49,529 bases of DNA, taken from the NCBI GenBank assembly GCA_903928915.1, contig CAIYSL010000049.1, forward strand, positions 1 to 49,529, in the 5' to 3' direction. The position numbers were made by a program, and so were the translations under genes. The notes beneath the pieces were generated by a model that saw nothing but the letters and a program-made list of their open reading frames with translations, was not told where the DNA came from and did not search any database. Positions 18,380 through 26,654 of this stretch are shown in pieces; the stretch's first letter is position 1; every line of letters starts with the position of its first letter. The DNA comes from an uncultured Syntrophobacterales bacterium (lineage in GTDB: Bacteria; Desulfobacterota; Syntrophia; Syntrophales; UBA5619).

Positions 18380-18408
18380 TTGCCCTTCGCGGAAAAGGTG
18401 CGTAGAAT
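18380..18408 (+). promoter_or_regulatory. Sigma-70 promoter of the phosphoesterase gene
   Basis: TTGCCC (18380-18385, 4 of 6) and TAGAAT (18403-18408, 5 of 6) are 17 bases apart. Start point near 18415, about 29 bases before the ATG. Confidence 0.5.
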
Positions 18409-18443
18409 CGGAGGAAACAGACCCCGCACACAGGAGTACGCCC

Positions 18444-19364
18444 ATGAAAAGGATCCTTGCGCTCCTGCTGGCGCTCCTCTGGATCGCCTTTCCGGCGTCG
18501 GCCGGCGCCGCAGCAGCCGGTTCCCGGCCCTACGGCATCGCCCTGATCGGCGACCCGCACCTCCCGGGCAACCACGTCCGGTCCAAGGAGCAGGTCATCC
18601 GGACGATCAGCGGCTGGAGCGGCATCGACCGCGTCGTGGTCCTCGGTGATATCTGCAAAGAGACGGGAACCGCCGGGGAGTATGCCTTTGCGAAGAAATT
18701 CTTCGGCCGCCTCCGCCAGCCGCTCCGCCCGGTCGCGGGGAACCATGACTTCATCTACGAGGACGAACCGGACAGCGAAGGCCGCAAGCTGAAGGCAACG
18801 GCGGCGACGCGCAAGAGGAAACTGGCGCTGTTCGCCGAGACGTTCGGGCTGCGGGCCGCCTCCTCGGCGGAGCGCCTCGGAGGCTATCTCCTCGTCTACC
18901 TCTCCCCCGACGACCTGGAGACCAACCTCCTGGTACAGCTCTCCGCCGAGCGCCTCGCCTGGCTCTCGCAGACCCTTGCCGAGCACAAGACACTCCCGAC
19001 GATCATCTTCTTCCACGCCCCGCTGGCCGGAACGCTCACCCCGTACAACGAACGGGTCAACACCCCCAGTTTCGTCGCCCAGCCCAGCGACCGGATCGCC
19101 GAGCTGCTCAGGGAGAACCCCCAGGTGTTTCTCTGGGCGGCGGGACACCTGCACGTGCCGGCAACGAAGGAGGACTACCGCTCCCCCGTCAACCTCTACG
19201 ACGGCCGGGTGACGGTCATCCACAACACGGACCTGGAACGGAAACGCCCCTGGACGAACGTCCTGTACCTCTTCCCCGGGGAGGTCCTGGTGCGGACGTA
19301 CGACCATTGGCAGAACGCCTGGCTTCCCGACCTGGAGCGGGTCATCCGTCCCCCCGTTCGCTGA
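18444..19364 (+). CDS. Exported calcineurin-like metallophosphoesterase
   Basis: A 306-residue protein with a clear signal peptide (KR, Leu/Ala-rich run, ASAGAAAA cleavage region near residue 25). All phosphoesterase motifs are present in order: GDPH, VVLGDIC, VAGNHDF, IIFFHAP and AAGHLH. These bind two metal ions and hydrolyse phosphomonoesters or diesters. The substrate is unknown; location should be periplasmic. AGGAG lies seven bases before the ATG, and a promoter is seen upstream. It is divergent from the activase and is followed 39 bases later by the Nudix-like gene on the same strand. Confidence 0.92.
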   Translation: MKRILALLLALLWIAFPASAGAAAAGSRPYGIALIGDPHLPGNHVRSKEQVIRTISGWSGIDRVVVLGDICKETGTAGEYAFAKKFFGRLRQPLRPVAGNHDFIYEDEPDSEGRKLKATAATRKRKLALFAETFGLRAASSAERLGGYLLVYLSPDDLETNLLVQLSAERLAWLSQTLAEHKTLPTIIFFHAPLAGTLTPYNERVNTPSFVAQPSDRIAELLRENPQVFLWAAGHLHVPATKEDYRSPVNLYDGRVTVIHNTDLERKRPWTNVLYLFPGEVLVRTYDHWQNAWLPDLERVIRPPVR

Positions 19365-19403
19365 GGGGGGCGCGCGTATCACTTCTTCTTCCGGAGACAT
19401 CCC

Positions 19404-19967
19404 ATGGATTCAGTGCCGAATGGCAGCGGCAACAGCGGGGAGCGGGCCTTCCTGTGGCTCGCCCCCTTCGCCCCGCCCCGGGGGTGGCGGACGGTGCCGC
19501 CGGGAGGGATGTGTCTTTGCGCCTTCCTGTTCGTCCTGCGCGGTGAGAAGGTGCTGCTGGGGAAATACGCGGACCACCCGGCCTGGGAGACGATCGCCGG
19601 CATGCCCCGCGAACGCGTCCGGGCAAACGCCGGCGGTTGGACCATCCCGGCGAGCCATCTGCTGTTCGGCGAGGATCCGCGGGAGGCGGCAGGGCGGATC
19701 GGCCGGGAGATCCTCAGCGTCGGGACGGACCTCCGCGTGGGAGAACCCTCCGTCGCGACCTTCCTCTACGAACCGGCGGCCGCCCCGGGAGAACGGCACT
19801 TCGACGTTGCGTTCCTGCTGGAGGCCTCCCTTGCTGCGGGCGCCGCGGTCCCCGCGCCCCCCTGGTACGAGGCGCTCGAATGGTTCGACATCGGTTCGCT
19901 CGGGGATCTCTCCTTCGCCCGGCAGCACGGGGACGTAGTCCGGGCCTGGCTGGCAAAGCGGAAGTGA
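19404..19967 (+). CDS. Nudix-like protein with degenerate catalytic box
   Basis: A 187-residue cytosolic protein resembling the Nudix hydrolase fold: a central strand pair (LCAFLFVLRGEKVLLGKY) followed by a loop-helix in the Nudix-box position. The box reads GGWTIPASHLLFGEDP then REAAGRIGREIL. It keeps the REAA start, but the metal-binding Glu pair of the REUXEEXGU consensus is replaced by Gly-Arg. It may be inactive as a hydrolase or have shifted chemistry. GGAGA precedes the ATG. It follows the phosphoesterase and converges with the nitroreductase gene. The family call rests on overall pattern rather than an intact motif. Confidence 0.65.
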   Translation: MDSVPNGSGNSGERAFLWLAPFAPPRGWRTVPPGGMCLCAFLFVLRGEKVLLGKYADHPAWETIAGMPRERVRANAGGWTIPASHLLFGEDPREAAGRIGREILSVGTDLRVGEPSVATFLYEPAAAPGERHFDVAFLLEASLAAGAAVPAPPWYEALEWFDIGSLGDLSFARQHGDVVRAWLAKRK

Positions 19968-19992
19968 GCTGCCGCTCGGCCCGGCATACCGC

Positions 19993-20643
19993 TCAGCGGA
20001 TGAACTCCAGGACCTCCTCGACGGGCCGCCGGTCTCTCCGGGGCGACTCGGCGGGATACCCCGCAGCGACCAGGCAGACGAGGGATGCCTCGGCCGGCGC
20101 GTTCAGCAGGGTCTCCAGTTCCCGCTTGGCAATCAGGGGGGCGCCCAGCCATACGGCCCCCAGCCCCGCGGCCTGAAAGGCCAAAAGCAGTGTCGTCACG
20201 GCCGCGGCGGCGCTCTGGATCGCCGTCGGCGCGGACCTGCGGTAGGAGAGAATCCGCCGCGCCTCCTCGTCGATCTGCTCCCGGGCCAGCAGGAGCTTAT
20301 CGGCGGCGCTGAGGTATCGCGAGACAAACACCCCGATGCACACCGGGGCGTTGCGGAAATAGGAGGAGTGTTTGCGCGCCTTCTCCACCTCCTCCGGCCA
20401 GGAGGCGCCCTCCGGCCAGGCGGAGATCGTATCGGCAACGGCCTGGACGGCGTCGGCCATCCGGACGATGACGGTCCGGTTCGTCACCGCGACGAAACGC
20501 CACCCCTGGTAATTCCCCCCGTTCGGCGCCCAGGTGGCCAGTTCAACGGCCTGCTTCAGCACCTCCTCGGGTACGGGCCGGTCCTGCCACTTCCTGATCG
20601 ACCGCCGCGCCTTGATCACCGCTGCCAACGCATCCCCTTCCAT
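19993..20643 (-). CDS. Nitroreductase-family FMN oxidoreductase
   Basis: A 216-residue nitroreductase-fold protein. The N-terminal ARRSIRKWQDRPV is the FMN-phosphate Arg motif, WAPNGGNYQGWRF is the second FMN segment, and QAAGLGAVWLGAP plus CLVAAGYPAESPRRDRRP complete the fold. It should reduce quinones, nitro compounds or other acceptors with NAD(P)H. The ATG at 20643 follows AAGGAGGGAAGC, which rules out the longer start. It lies downstream of the first TTT transporter and the small lipoprotein. Family members in anaerobes have many substrates, so none is assigned. Confidence 0.92.
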   Translation of the reverse strand: MEGDALAAVIKARRSIRKWQDRPVPEEVLKQAVELATWAPNGGNYQGWRFVAVTNRTVIVRMADAVQAVADTISAWPEGASWPEEVEKARKHSSYFRNAPVCIGVFVSRYLSAADKLLLAREQIDEEARRILSYRRSAPTAIQSAAAAVTTLLLAFQAAGLGAVWLGAPLIAKRELETLLNAPAEASLVCLVAAGYPAESPRRDRRPVEEVLEFIR

Positions 20644-20755
20644 GCTTCCCTCCTTGCACAATCCTGGGAAAACCCGTTCGCCCTCCCGAGCGGGACAACC
20701 CGCAACCTTCCGTCCTGCGGACCGTCGCCTCCCCTGCCCGCGGACAGACAGGCCG

Positions 20756-20917
20756 TCACTCCTTCACGCCGCCGTCGGACCAAGTCCAGACGCTCTTATG
20801 ACAGGGCATGGCCGCACAGGCTCGATCGTGGTTGACGTATCGCTGATCCACCCAGCACCCTCCCAGGACCGCCAGGAGCAGCGCCGCTGCCATCCCCCGC
20901 ATCATCGTTCTCATCAT
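20756..20917 (-). CDS. Small lipoprotein (53 residues)
   Basis: A short gene between tctA and the nitroreductase. GGGGAGGACAGG lies directly before the ATG at 20917. The product begins MMRTMMRGMAAALLL and has a lipobox AVLGGC with Cys21 as the lipid-bearing residue. After the cysteine it keeps WVDQRYVNHDRACAAMPCHK and ends GGVKE. The CAAMPCH segment (CX4CH) resembles a spaced haem-c site but may be chance. It should be a membrane-anchored periplasmic peptide. It is co-directional with the TTT operon 79 bases after tctA, so it may belong to that transcript. No family is recognised. Confidence 0.7.
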   Translation of the reverse strand: MMRTMMRGMAAALLLAVLGGCWVDQRYVNHDRACAAMPCHKSVWTWSDGGVKE

Positions 20918-20996
20918 CGCCCTGTCCTCCCCGTGCGCAGGGTCCGGTTGCCTCCGCTCCCCGCACCCCCTGCCGCGAACCCCAGTTGCCCTCCCG

Positions 20997-22502
20997 TCAC
21001 CGCGAATTCTTCCGCAGCAGGCGCGGCCATCTCCGGTATGCGCGGTACAGCGGCACCGTCGCGATGAGGGCGGCGCAGGCGATTATCCCAAGAGCGATCG
21101 GTCTTGTAAAGAAAAATGAAACATCACCCTGGGAAACGAGCAGGGACCGGCGGAGGTTGACCTCCCACAGCGGTCCGAGGACGAAGGCCAGGATGAGCGG
21201 CGGGCCGGGATAGCCTTTCCTGTTCAGGAGATAGCCGGCGCCGCCGAACAGGAGCATGACCCCCACGTCGAAGACGCTGTTGTTGATGCCGTACGCCCCC
21301 ACGACGCAGAAAAGCAGGACCAGCGGATACAGGAGGTCGCCGGGAATCCTGAGCACCCGGACCCACAGCGGGATCAGCGGCAGATTGAGGATCAGCAGCA
21401 GCACGTTGCCGAGGTACATGCTGGCCACGATGCCCCAGAACAGGTCGGGATGATCCCGGATCAGCAGGGGGCCGGGCACTATCCCGTGGATCAGGAAGGC
21501 CCCGAACAGCACCGCCAGCACCGGGTTCGGCGGGATGCCCAGCGTGAGCAGGGGAATGAAGGATGCGGCGGCAGCGGCATTGTTGGCCGCTTCCGGGGCG
21601 GCAACCCCCTCGATGGCCCCGCTGCCGAGCCGCTCCGGGTCTTTTGCCGCCCACGTTTCCACCCCGTAGGCGGCGAAGGAAGCGATCACGGGCCCCCCGC
21701 CCGGCAGCATGCCCAGGAAGAATCCCAGGCCGGTCCCCCGGAGGATGGCCCCCTTGGCCCGCATCCAGTCGTCCCTCGTCGGGAGGAGGTTCTTGATCGG
21801 CGCCTGCGGGGCGTCTCCCGACGCAGGACCCGCCAGCTTCCTGAACACCTCGGCCACGCCGAACAGCCCCATGGCGAGCGGGGCCACCCCGATGCCTTCG
21901 AACAGCTGCTGCACCCCCAGGGTCATCCGCTGCTCGGAGGTGATCGGATCGAGCCCCACGCCGCTCAGGAGCAGGCCGACAAAGGCCATGATGGCGGCCT
22001 TGATCCGGGAGCCCCGGGAAAGGCAGGTGACGAAGACGAACCCCAGCGTGATGACGGCGAAGTACTCGGGCGGGCCGAATCTCAGCGCCACCCGGGCCAG
22101 CGGAGCGGCGACCAGCTGCAGGCCGATCAAGCCGAGGGTGCCCGCGATGAAGGAGCTGAAGGCGGCAATGCCCAGGGCCGGGCCGGCGCGGCCCTGGCGC
22201 GCCAGCTGGTATCCATCCAGACAGGTGACCACCGCGGCGGTCTCACCGGGCACATTGACGAGGATGGAGGTCGTGGACCCGCCGTACATCACCCCATAAT
22301 AGACGCCCGCCAGCATGATGATCGCCCCCGCAGGTTCCAACGGAAAGGTGAGGGGCAGGAGGATGGAGATGGCGGCCACCGGTCCGATCCCGGGCAGGAC
22401 GCCGATGAGGGTCCCCAGCAGACAGCCCGCCAGCACGAAGAGCAGATTATCGGGTTGCAGGGCTGTCGAAAAACCGAACAGAATACCGCCGAACCTATCC
22501 AC
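20997..22502 (-). CDS. tctA: TTT transporter large membrane subunit TctA (system 1)
   Basis: A 501-residue protein with about 12 hydrophobic segments, the large permease of a tripartite tricarboxylate transporter. Family glycine motifs are clear: LIGVLPGIGPVAA near the N-terminus, YYGVMYGGSTTSILVNVPGE, FLGMLPGGGPV, EAANNAAAAASFIPLLTLGIP. It carries the solute across the inner membrane with ion coupling. The start is placed at GTG 22502 because AGGAGAGG lies five bases upstream; the ATG at 22526 lacks a good site. Gene order tctC-tctB-tctA is typical. The substrate (carboxylate or aromatic acid) is not determined by sequence. Confidence 0.95.
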   Translation of the reverse strand: MDRFGGILFGFSTALQPDNLLFVLAGCLLGTLIGVLPGIGPVAAISILLPLTFPLEPAGAIIMLAGVYYGVMYGGSTTSILVNVPGETAAVVTCLDGYQLARQGRAGPALGIAAFSSFIAGTLGLIGLQLVAAPLARVALRFGPPEYFAVITLGFVFVTCLSRGSRIKAAIMAFVGLLLSGVGLDPITSEQRMTLGVQQLFEGIGVAPLAMGLFGVAEVFRKLAGPASGDAPQAPIKNLLPTRDDWMRAKGAILRGTGLGFFLGMLPGGGPVIASFAAYGVETWAAKDPERLGSGAIEGVAAPEAANNAAAAASFIPLLTLGIPPNPVLAVLFGAFLIHGIVPGPLLIRDHPDLFWGIVASMYLGNVLLLILNLPLIPLWVRVLRIPGDLLYPLVLLFCVVGAYGINNSVFDVGVMLLFGGAGYLLNRKGYPGPPLILAFVLGPLWEVNLRRSLLVSQGDVSFFFTRPIALGIIACAALIATVPLYRAYRRWPRLLRKNSR

Positions 22503-22531
22503 AGATGCCTCTCCTGTCGGGAGCATGCTGA

Positions 22532-23068
22532 TCAGAAGCCGAACATCCCCCGGGGAAGCGGCGTCTTCAGGAGCTGGGCGAACAGCCCGTAGCTGGCCGC
22601 CGAGGCGACCAGCGCAGCGCCGACCGCGACCCAGGGCCTCATGTTTCCCCGGCCAAACAGCAGGAGCATCAACCCGAAGGTGGCAACCGGATAGCCGATT
22701 CGCTCCAGGGCCAGGCAGTAGGCGGCAAGCCCGGCAACGACGACGAGCCTCCCGAGCGGGCGCGCCTCCCCTGCCGCAGGTTGCCGCCGGCCGGCGTGCC
22801 TCGGCGCCCCGGGGCGGGATACCGCCAGGATCCCGGCGCACACTGCCAGTCCGAGGCCCGCCCAGAAGGGGATGAACCCCGGCCCCGGGCTGCGCAGGGG
22901 GCCGACCCCGAGGCGCAGCGAAGCGATACAGAACAGCGCCGCAAGGACGAGCCAGAGGGCACAGTCGCCGAGGTCACGGTTACGGGCGCTCCCGCTGCGG
23001 GGCACGCGCCCGCCGGCGGATTGATCGCCCGGCCCGGTCACCGCTGGTGGTCTGCGTTCTCTCATCAT
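22532..23068 (-). CDS. tctB: TTT transporter small membrane subunit TctB (system 1)
   Basis: A 178-residue protein with four predicted membrane helices after a charged N-terminal 30 residues. It fits TctB in size, helix number and position, and has the usual GYPVATFGLMLLLFG segment. TctB is needed for uptake, but its exact role is poorly known. Its ATG lies immediately after the tctC stop (TGA at 23069-23071), so translation is coupled. The N-terminal extension is longer than in system 2; an internal start cannot be excluded. Confidence 0.88.
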   Translation of the reverse strand: MMRERRPPAVTGPGDQSAGGRVPRSGSARNRDLGDCALWLVLAALFCIASLRLGVGPLRSPGPGFIPFWAGLGLAVCAGILAVSRPGAPRHAGRRQPAAGEARPLGRLVVVAGLAAYCLALERIGYPVATFGLMLLLFGRGNMRPWVAVGAALVASAASYGLFAQLLKTPLPRGMFGF

Positions 23069-24067
23069 TCAGTCCGGGGGGGTAGCGGCCTTGTTGATCA
23101 GCCCGCCGGCGACCAGCCGGGCGTTGATCTTACCCCAGTTGGTCCGCAGGAACTCCGCAAGGCTCCTGCCGTCGTAGGAGACGGGCGCCAGGTCGATCCG
23201 GTCGAGCTGCTCGCGATACTCCCTGTTTTCGACGGCCGCCGCGAAGGTCTGCTCCAGCTTGACCGCGATCGCCCCGGGAAGGTCGCGGGGGGCCACGACC
23301 GCGAATACCGCATCATTGACGAAATCATACCCCGCTTCCCGCAGGGTGGGAACGTCGGGGAACTTGGCGGAGCGCTTTTCTCCCATCGTGGCGAGCAGTC
23401 TCAGCTCGCCCGCCTTCAGCGAGGGGATGAATTCCGAGGTCAGGGCGGCGAAATCCACATGCCCGCCCAGCAGGGCCATCAGCGCCTCGTTGCCTCCCTT
23501 GTAGGGCACGTGGATCATGCGCGCCTTTGCCCGCGCCGCGACCTCTTCGACGGCGGCGTGGGTCGTGCTTCCCACGCCGGTCGTGGCGTACTTCACCGTG
23601 CCGGGATGCGCCGCCGCCTCCTGCACCAGCCCGCCCAGGGTTTTCCAGGGGGCGTCGCTCCGGACCAGGATGCCCAGGTGCGGTGCGGAAAATCCGATCA
23701 GGGGACGGAAACTTTTCAACGGCCGGAAAGGAACCTGCTGCAGTTGGGGAACGCGGATCAGCACCGAACTGGGGGTCGCGCAGAGGGTGTAGCCGTCGGG
23801 GCGCTGGCCGAGCAGGGCGGACAAAGCCACGGTCCCGGTGCCGCCGGGCTTGTTCTCCACCAACAGCGCGATGCCGGCGGCCCTCTTGACCGCAGCGGCC
23901 AGGGCCCGTGCGCTCAGGTCCATGCTCCCCCCGGGGGCAAACCCGACCAGCAGGGTGATCGGCCGGTCCGGATACGCGGCCGCTGCCGGCGCAGCATCCC
24001 GCAGCGGACCGGCCATGCACAATCCGACCGCGATGATCGCAGCCCACCCTCGCCCCCTGTGCGCCAT
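23069..24067 (-). CDS. tctC: TTT periplasmic solute receptor TctC / Bug family (system 1)
   Basis: A 332-residue exported binding protein. A signal peptide ends near residue 31 (AAPAAAAYPDRP). The mature start YPDRPITLLVGFAPGGSMDL is the hallmark of the Bug family, and VENKPGGTGTVA, ATTGVGSTTHAAVE and VPYKGGNEALMALLGGHVD follow as expected. These loops bind carboxylate groups. GGAGGCGG precedes the ATG. It heads the tctCBA run on the minus strand. Bug proteins bind citrate, aromatic acids, amino acids and others, so the ligand remains open. Confidence 0.95.
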   Translation of the reverse strand: MAHRGRGWAAIIAVGLCMAGPLRDAAPAAAAYPDRPITLLVGFAPGGSMDLSARALAAAVKRAAGIALLVENKPGGTGTVALSALLGQRPDGYTLCATPSSVLIRVPQLQQVPFRPLKSFRPLIGFSAPHLGILVRSDAPWKTLGGLVQEAAAHPGTVKYATTGVGSTTHAAVEEVAARAKARMIHVPYKGGNEALMALLGGHVDFAALTSEFIPSLKAGELRLLATMGEKRSAKFPDVPTLREAGYDFVNDAVFAVVAPRDLPGAIAVKLEQTFAAAVENREYREQLDRIDLAPVSYDGRSLAEFLRTNWGKINARLVAGGLINKAATPPD

Positions 24068-24157
24068 ATCCGCCTCCGCCTTGAACTGGGTGATCTATAC
24101 CAGGGATACACGGGAAAATCCAGAACCGCTTCCCGGCGTGCTGACACCGATCGCTCC

Positions 24158-24187
24158 TTGACACCGGGCGGTAGCCGCTTCTATACT
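24158..24187 (+). promoter_or_regulatory. Sigma-70 promoter of the C_GCAxxG_C_C gene
   Basis: TTGACA (24158-24163) and TATACT (24182-24187) are 18 bases apart. Start point near 24194 would leave a leader of about 105 bases. Confidence 0.55.
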
Positions 24188-24299
24188 CCGGCACCGGGAG
24201 ACGGGATACATCCGCCGGACCGACGGCGCCCGGGCCGGGAGGCCGCGAGTCCCGCGGAGCGCCGTGACCGACGGCAACCACACCACCAGGGGGAGAGAC

Positions 24300-24824
24300 A
24301 TGCGAGAAGAACTGCTGCGGGAGGTCGAACAGAAGGGATTTACCTACGAGCGGGAGTACTGGGATTGCGCCCAATGCACCCTGCTTGCGGTCCAGGAGGT
24401 CTTCGGTCTTGAAGCCGGTGACGCCGTGAAGGCGGCGACGGGGTTCGCCGGGGGGATCGGCCGGCGGGGCTCGGTCTGCGGAGCGGTAACCGGGGGGGTG
24501 ATGGCCCTGGGGCTCCTGTTCGGCCGCGACCTCCCGACGATGCGGCACCCCGACCCGGAGCTTCGCCAGAAGCTCCGGGAGGGCATCGAGCTGCGGCTGA
24601 TGCCGCTGATCGACGCGTTCTGCGAACGATTCCATGCCGAGTACGGCAGCACCCTCTGCAACGAGATCGAGTACAAGCTGTTCGGCCGGTATTTCGACAA
24701 GAAGAACCCCACAGACCGCAAGGAAAAGAATCGGCTGGGCGGCCATACGGACAAATGCCCGGCCGTGGTCGGAAAGGCGGCCCGGTGGGTGACGGAGCTG
24801 ATCCTGGAAGAGCAGGGGAAATGA
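24300..24824 (+). CDS. C_GCAxxG_C_C family protein (putative redox protein)
   Basis: A 174-residue protein of the C_GCAxxG_C_C family found mostly in anaerobes. Conserved cysteines lie in DCAQC near residue 22, in GSVCGAVTGG near 60 and further on in FCERF, LCNE and DKCPAVV. The family is thought to bind metal or act in redox transfer, but no reaction is established. GGGGGAGAGAC precedes the ATG, and the in-frame ATG at 24264 lacks a site. Its TGA at 24822-24824 abuts the end of the convergent ABC transporter gene with no base between them. Confidence 0.85.
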   Translation: MREELLREVEQKGFTYEREYWDCAQCTLLAVQEVFGLEAGDAVKAATGFAGGIGRRGSVCGAVTGGVMALGLLFGRDLPTMRHPDPELRQKLREGIELRLMPLIDAFCERFHAEYGSTLCNEIEYKLFGRYFDKKNPTDRKEKNRLGGHTDKCPAVVGKAARWVTELILEEQGK

Positions 24825-26654
24825 TTACATCGCCTGCCCTTTGAACTGGCTCACATACAGGCGGTGGTAGAACCCGCGGCGGGCGAGAAGTTCCCGATGG
24901 GTCCCGTGCTCGACGACCGTTCCGTCGTCGATGACCAGCAGCTGGTCGGCGTCCCGGATCGTGCTGAGCCGGTGGGCGATCACGAAGCTGGTCCGCCCCG
25001 CCATCAGGGCCAAAAGCGCCTTCTGGATGCGGGCCTCGGTCCGGGTGTCGACGCTGCTGGTCGCCTCGTCGAGGACCAGGATCGCCGGGTCCGCCAGGAT
25101 CGCCCGGGCGATGGCCAGCATCTGCCGCTCTCCCTGGCTCAGGTTCCCGGCCCGCTCCGCCAGAGCCGTTTGGTAGCCCTGGGGGAGGCGGCGGATGAAG
25201 GGATCCGCGCCGGCGGTCCTGGCCGCCGCGACGCACTCCTCGTCGGTGGCGGCGAGCCGTCCGTAGCGGATGTTCTCCAGCACGCTCCCCGAGAACAGGA
25301 AGGTCTCCTGGAGGACGATCCCCAGACGGCGGCGCAGCTCCTCCTTTCGGATCGAGCGGATGTCCCTGCCGTCGATGGTGATCCGGCCGGAGTCGGTCTC
25401 GTAGAAGCGGGTCAGGAGGTTGATCAGGGTCGTCTTGCCCGCGCCCGTCGGTCCGACCAGGGCCAGCGTCTGGCCTGCCCGCGCCTCGATCGTCATCCCC
25501 TTGATCACCGGCACCCCCGGCCGGTAGCCGAAACTCACCTCTGCGAACCGCACCTCCCCCCGGACGGCCGGAAGCGGCGCGGCATCGGGGAGGTCCCCGG
25601 TCTCCGCCGGGATGTCGATGATCTCGAACACCCGTTCCGCCCCGGCGAGGGCCGCCTGGATCGAGTTGTACAGGTTCGCCAGCTGGCGCACGGGGCTGAT
25701 GAAGTTGTGGGCGTAACCGATGAAGGTCGCGATGACGCCCACGGTGACGATCCCCTCGAGGGCGAGCCAGCCGCCGACTCCCGCCAGGACGATCACGAAG
25801 AAGTTTCCCAGCACGTTCGTCAGCGGCATCAGCAGGAAGGCGTAGCTGTTGGCCGACACCGCCGCCCGGTACACCGCTTCGTTACTCACGCGGAAGGACG
25901 CGATCGCCGCCTCGCCGCGGCGGAAGGCCTTGACCACCTTCTGGCCGCTGATCGATTCCTCCATCACCGCGTTGAGACCGCCCAGGCCCCGCTGCAGCTC
26001 CCGGAACCGCCGGCGGGTGGAGCGGGCGACGAATTCGGTGACCGTGAGCATGACCGGGACCACTGCCAGCGACACCAGGGCGAGCCGGCTGTCGAGGAGG
26101 AACATGGCGATGATGATCCCGGCCAGGGAGAGGGTGCTGGCCAGCAGCGCCGTGACGTTCTGCGAGACAGCCGAGTTGATCGCATCGATGTCGTTGGTCA
26201 GGCGGCTGATCAGTTCTCCCGCCGGATTCTGGTCGAAGAACCCCACCGGGAGGGACTGCAGGTGGGCGAAGAGGTCCCCCCGGAGCGCCCGGAGGGTTCC
26301 CTGGGAGACCGCTGCCATCAGCCACGACGACAGGAACTGGAAGAGGTTGGCCAGGAGGTAGGCCGCGAGCATCAGACCGGCGATCCACGCCAGCCCCTCC
26401 GCCCGCCCGACGGTGATGAACCGGTCGATGGCGAGCCCCAGCAGGTAGGGTCCCGCCAGCTCCAGGAGGGTGGTGGCCGCGACGAACGCGCCGACTGCGA
26501 TCAGCATCCCCCGCAGGGGGTTCAGGTACGGCAGCAGGCGCCTGAGGGCGTGGCGCGGGTCGCGGGCCTGTTCGATCCGCGGTGCGCCCGCTCCCGGGCG
26601 GAGTTGCGACGCGGCGCGCAGACCGGAGATGCGGCGCGGCAGCGGAATCCTCAC
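24825..26654 (-). CDS. ABC exporter half-transporter, canonical Walker B (second subunit)
   Basis: A 609-residue protein with an N-terminal six-helix membrane domain (about 40-330) and a C-terminal ATPase domain. Walker A is GPTGAGKT and Walker B with catalytic Glu is ILVLDEATSSVD, but the signature is LSQGERQ instead of LSGGQ. The start is a GTG at 26654 that overlaps the TGA of the upstream ABC gene by four bases and has GGAGGGGGGAG before it; a much longer frame upstream is not coding. It should pair with the neighbour as a heterodimeric exporter of lipids, drugs or peptides. Confidence 0.93.
   Translation of the reverse strand: MRIPLPRRISGLRAASQLRPGAGAPRIEQARDPRHALRRLLPYLNPLRGMLIAVGAFVAATTLLELAGPYLLGLAIDRFITVGRAEGLAWIAGLMLAAYLLANLFQFLSSWLMAAVSQGTLRALRGDLFAHLQSLPVGFFDQNPAGELISRLTNDIDAINSAVSQNVTALLASTLSLAGIIIAMFLLDSRLALVSLAVVPVMLTVTEFVARSTRRRFRELQRGLGGLNAVMEESISGQKVVKAFRRGEAAIASFRVSNEAVYRAAVSANSYAFLLMPLTNVLGNFFVIVLAGVGGWLALEGIVTVGVIATFIGYAHNFISPVRQLANLYNSIQAALAGAERVFEIIDIPAETGDLPDAAPLPAVRGEVRFAEVSFGYRPGVPVIKGMTIEARAGQTLALVGPTGAGKTTLINLLTRFYETDSGRITIDGRDIRSIRKEELRRRLGIVLQETFLFSGSVLENIRYGRLAATDEECVAAARTAGADPFIRRLPQGYQTALAERAGNLSQGERQMLAIARAILADPAILVLDEATSSVDTRTEARIQKALLALMAGRTSFVIAHRLSTIRDADQLLVIDDGTVVEHGTHRELLARRGFYHRLYVSQFKGQAM

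Noticed and set aside
14282-18649. A 1,455-codon plus-strand ORF opposite the activase
   Set aside because: It is antisense to a gene with clear motifs, and its product is a Gly/Arg/Pro/His-rich composition typical of the wrong strand in GC-rich DNA.
20790-20825. Haem-c site in the small lipoprotein
   Set aside because: The pattern is CX4CH and not CXXCH, and no cytochrome maturation or other cytochrome genes are near, so it is not annotated as a cytochrome.
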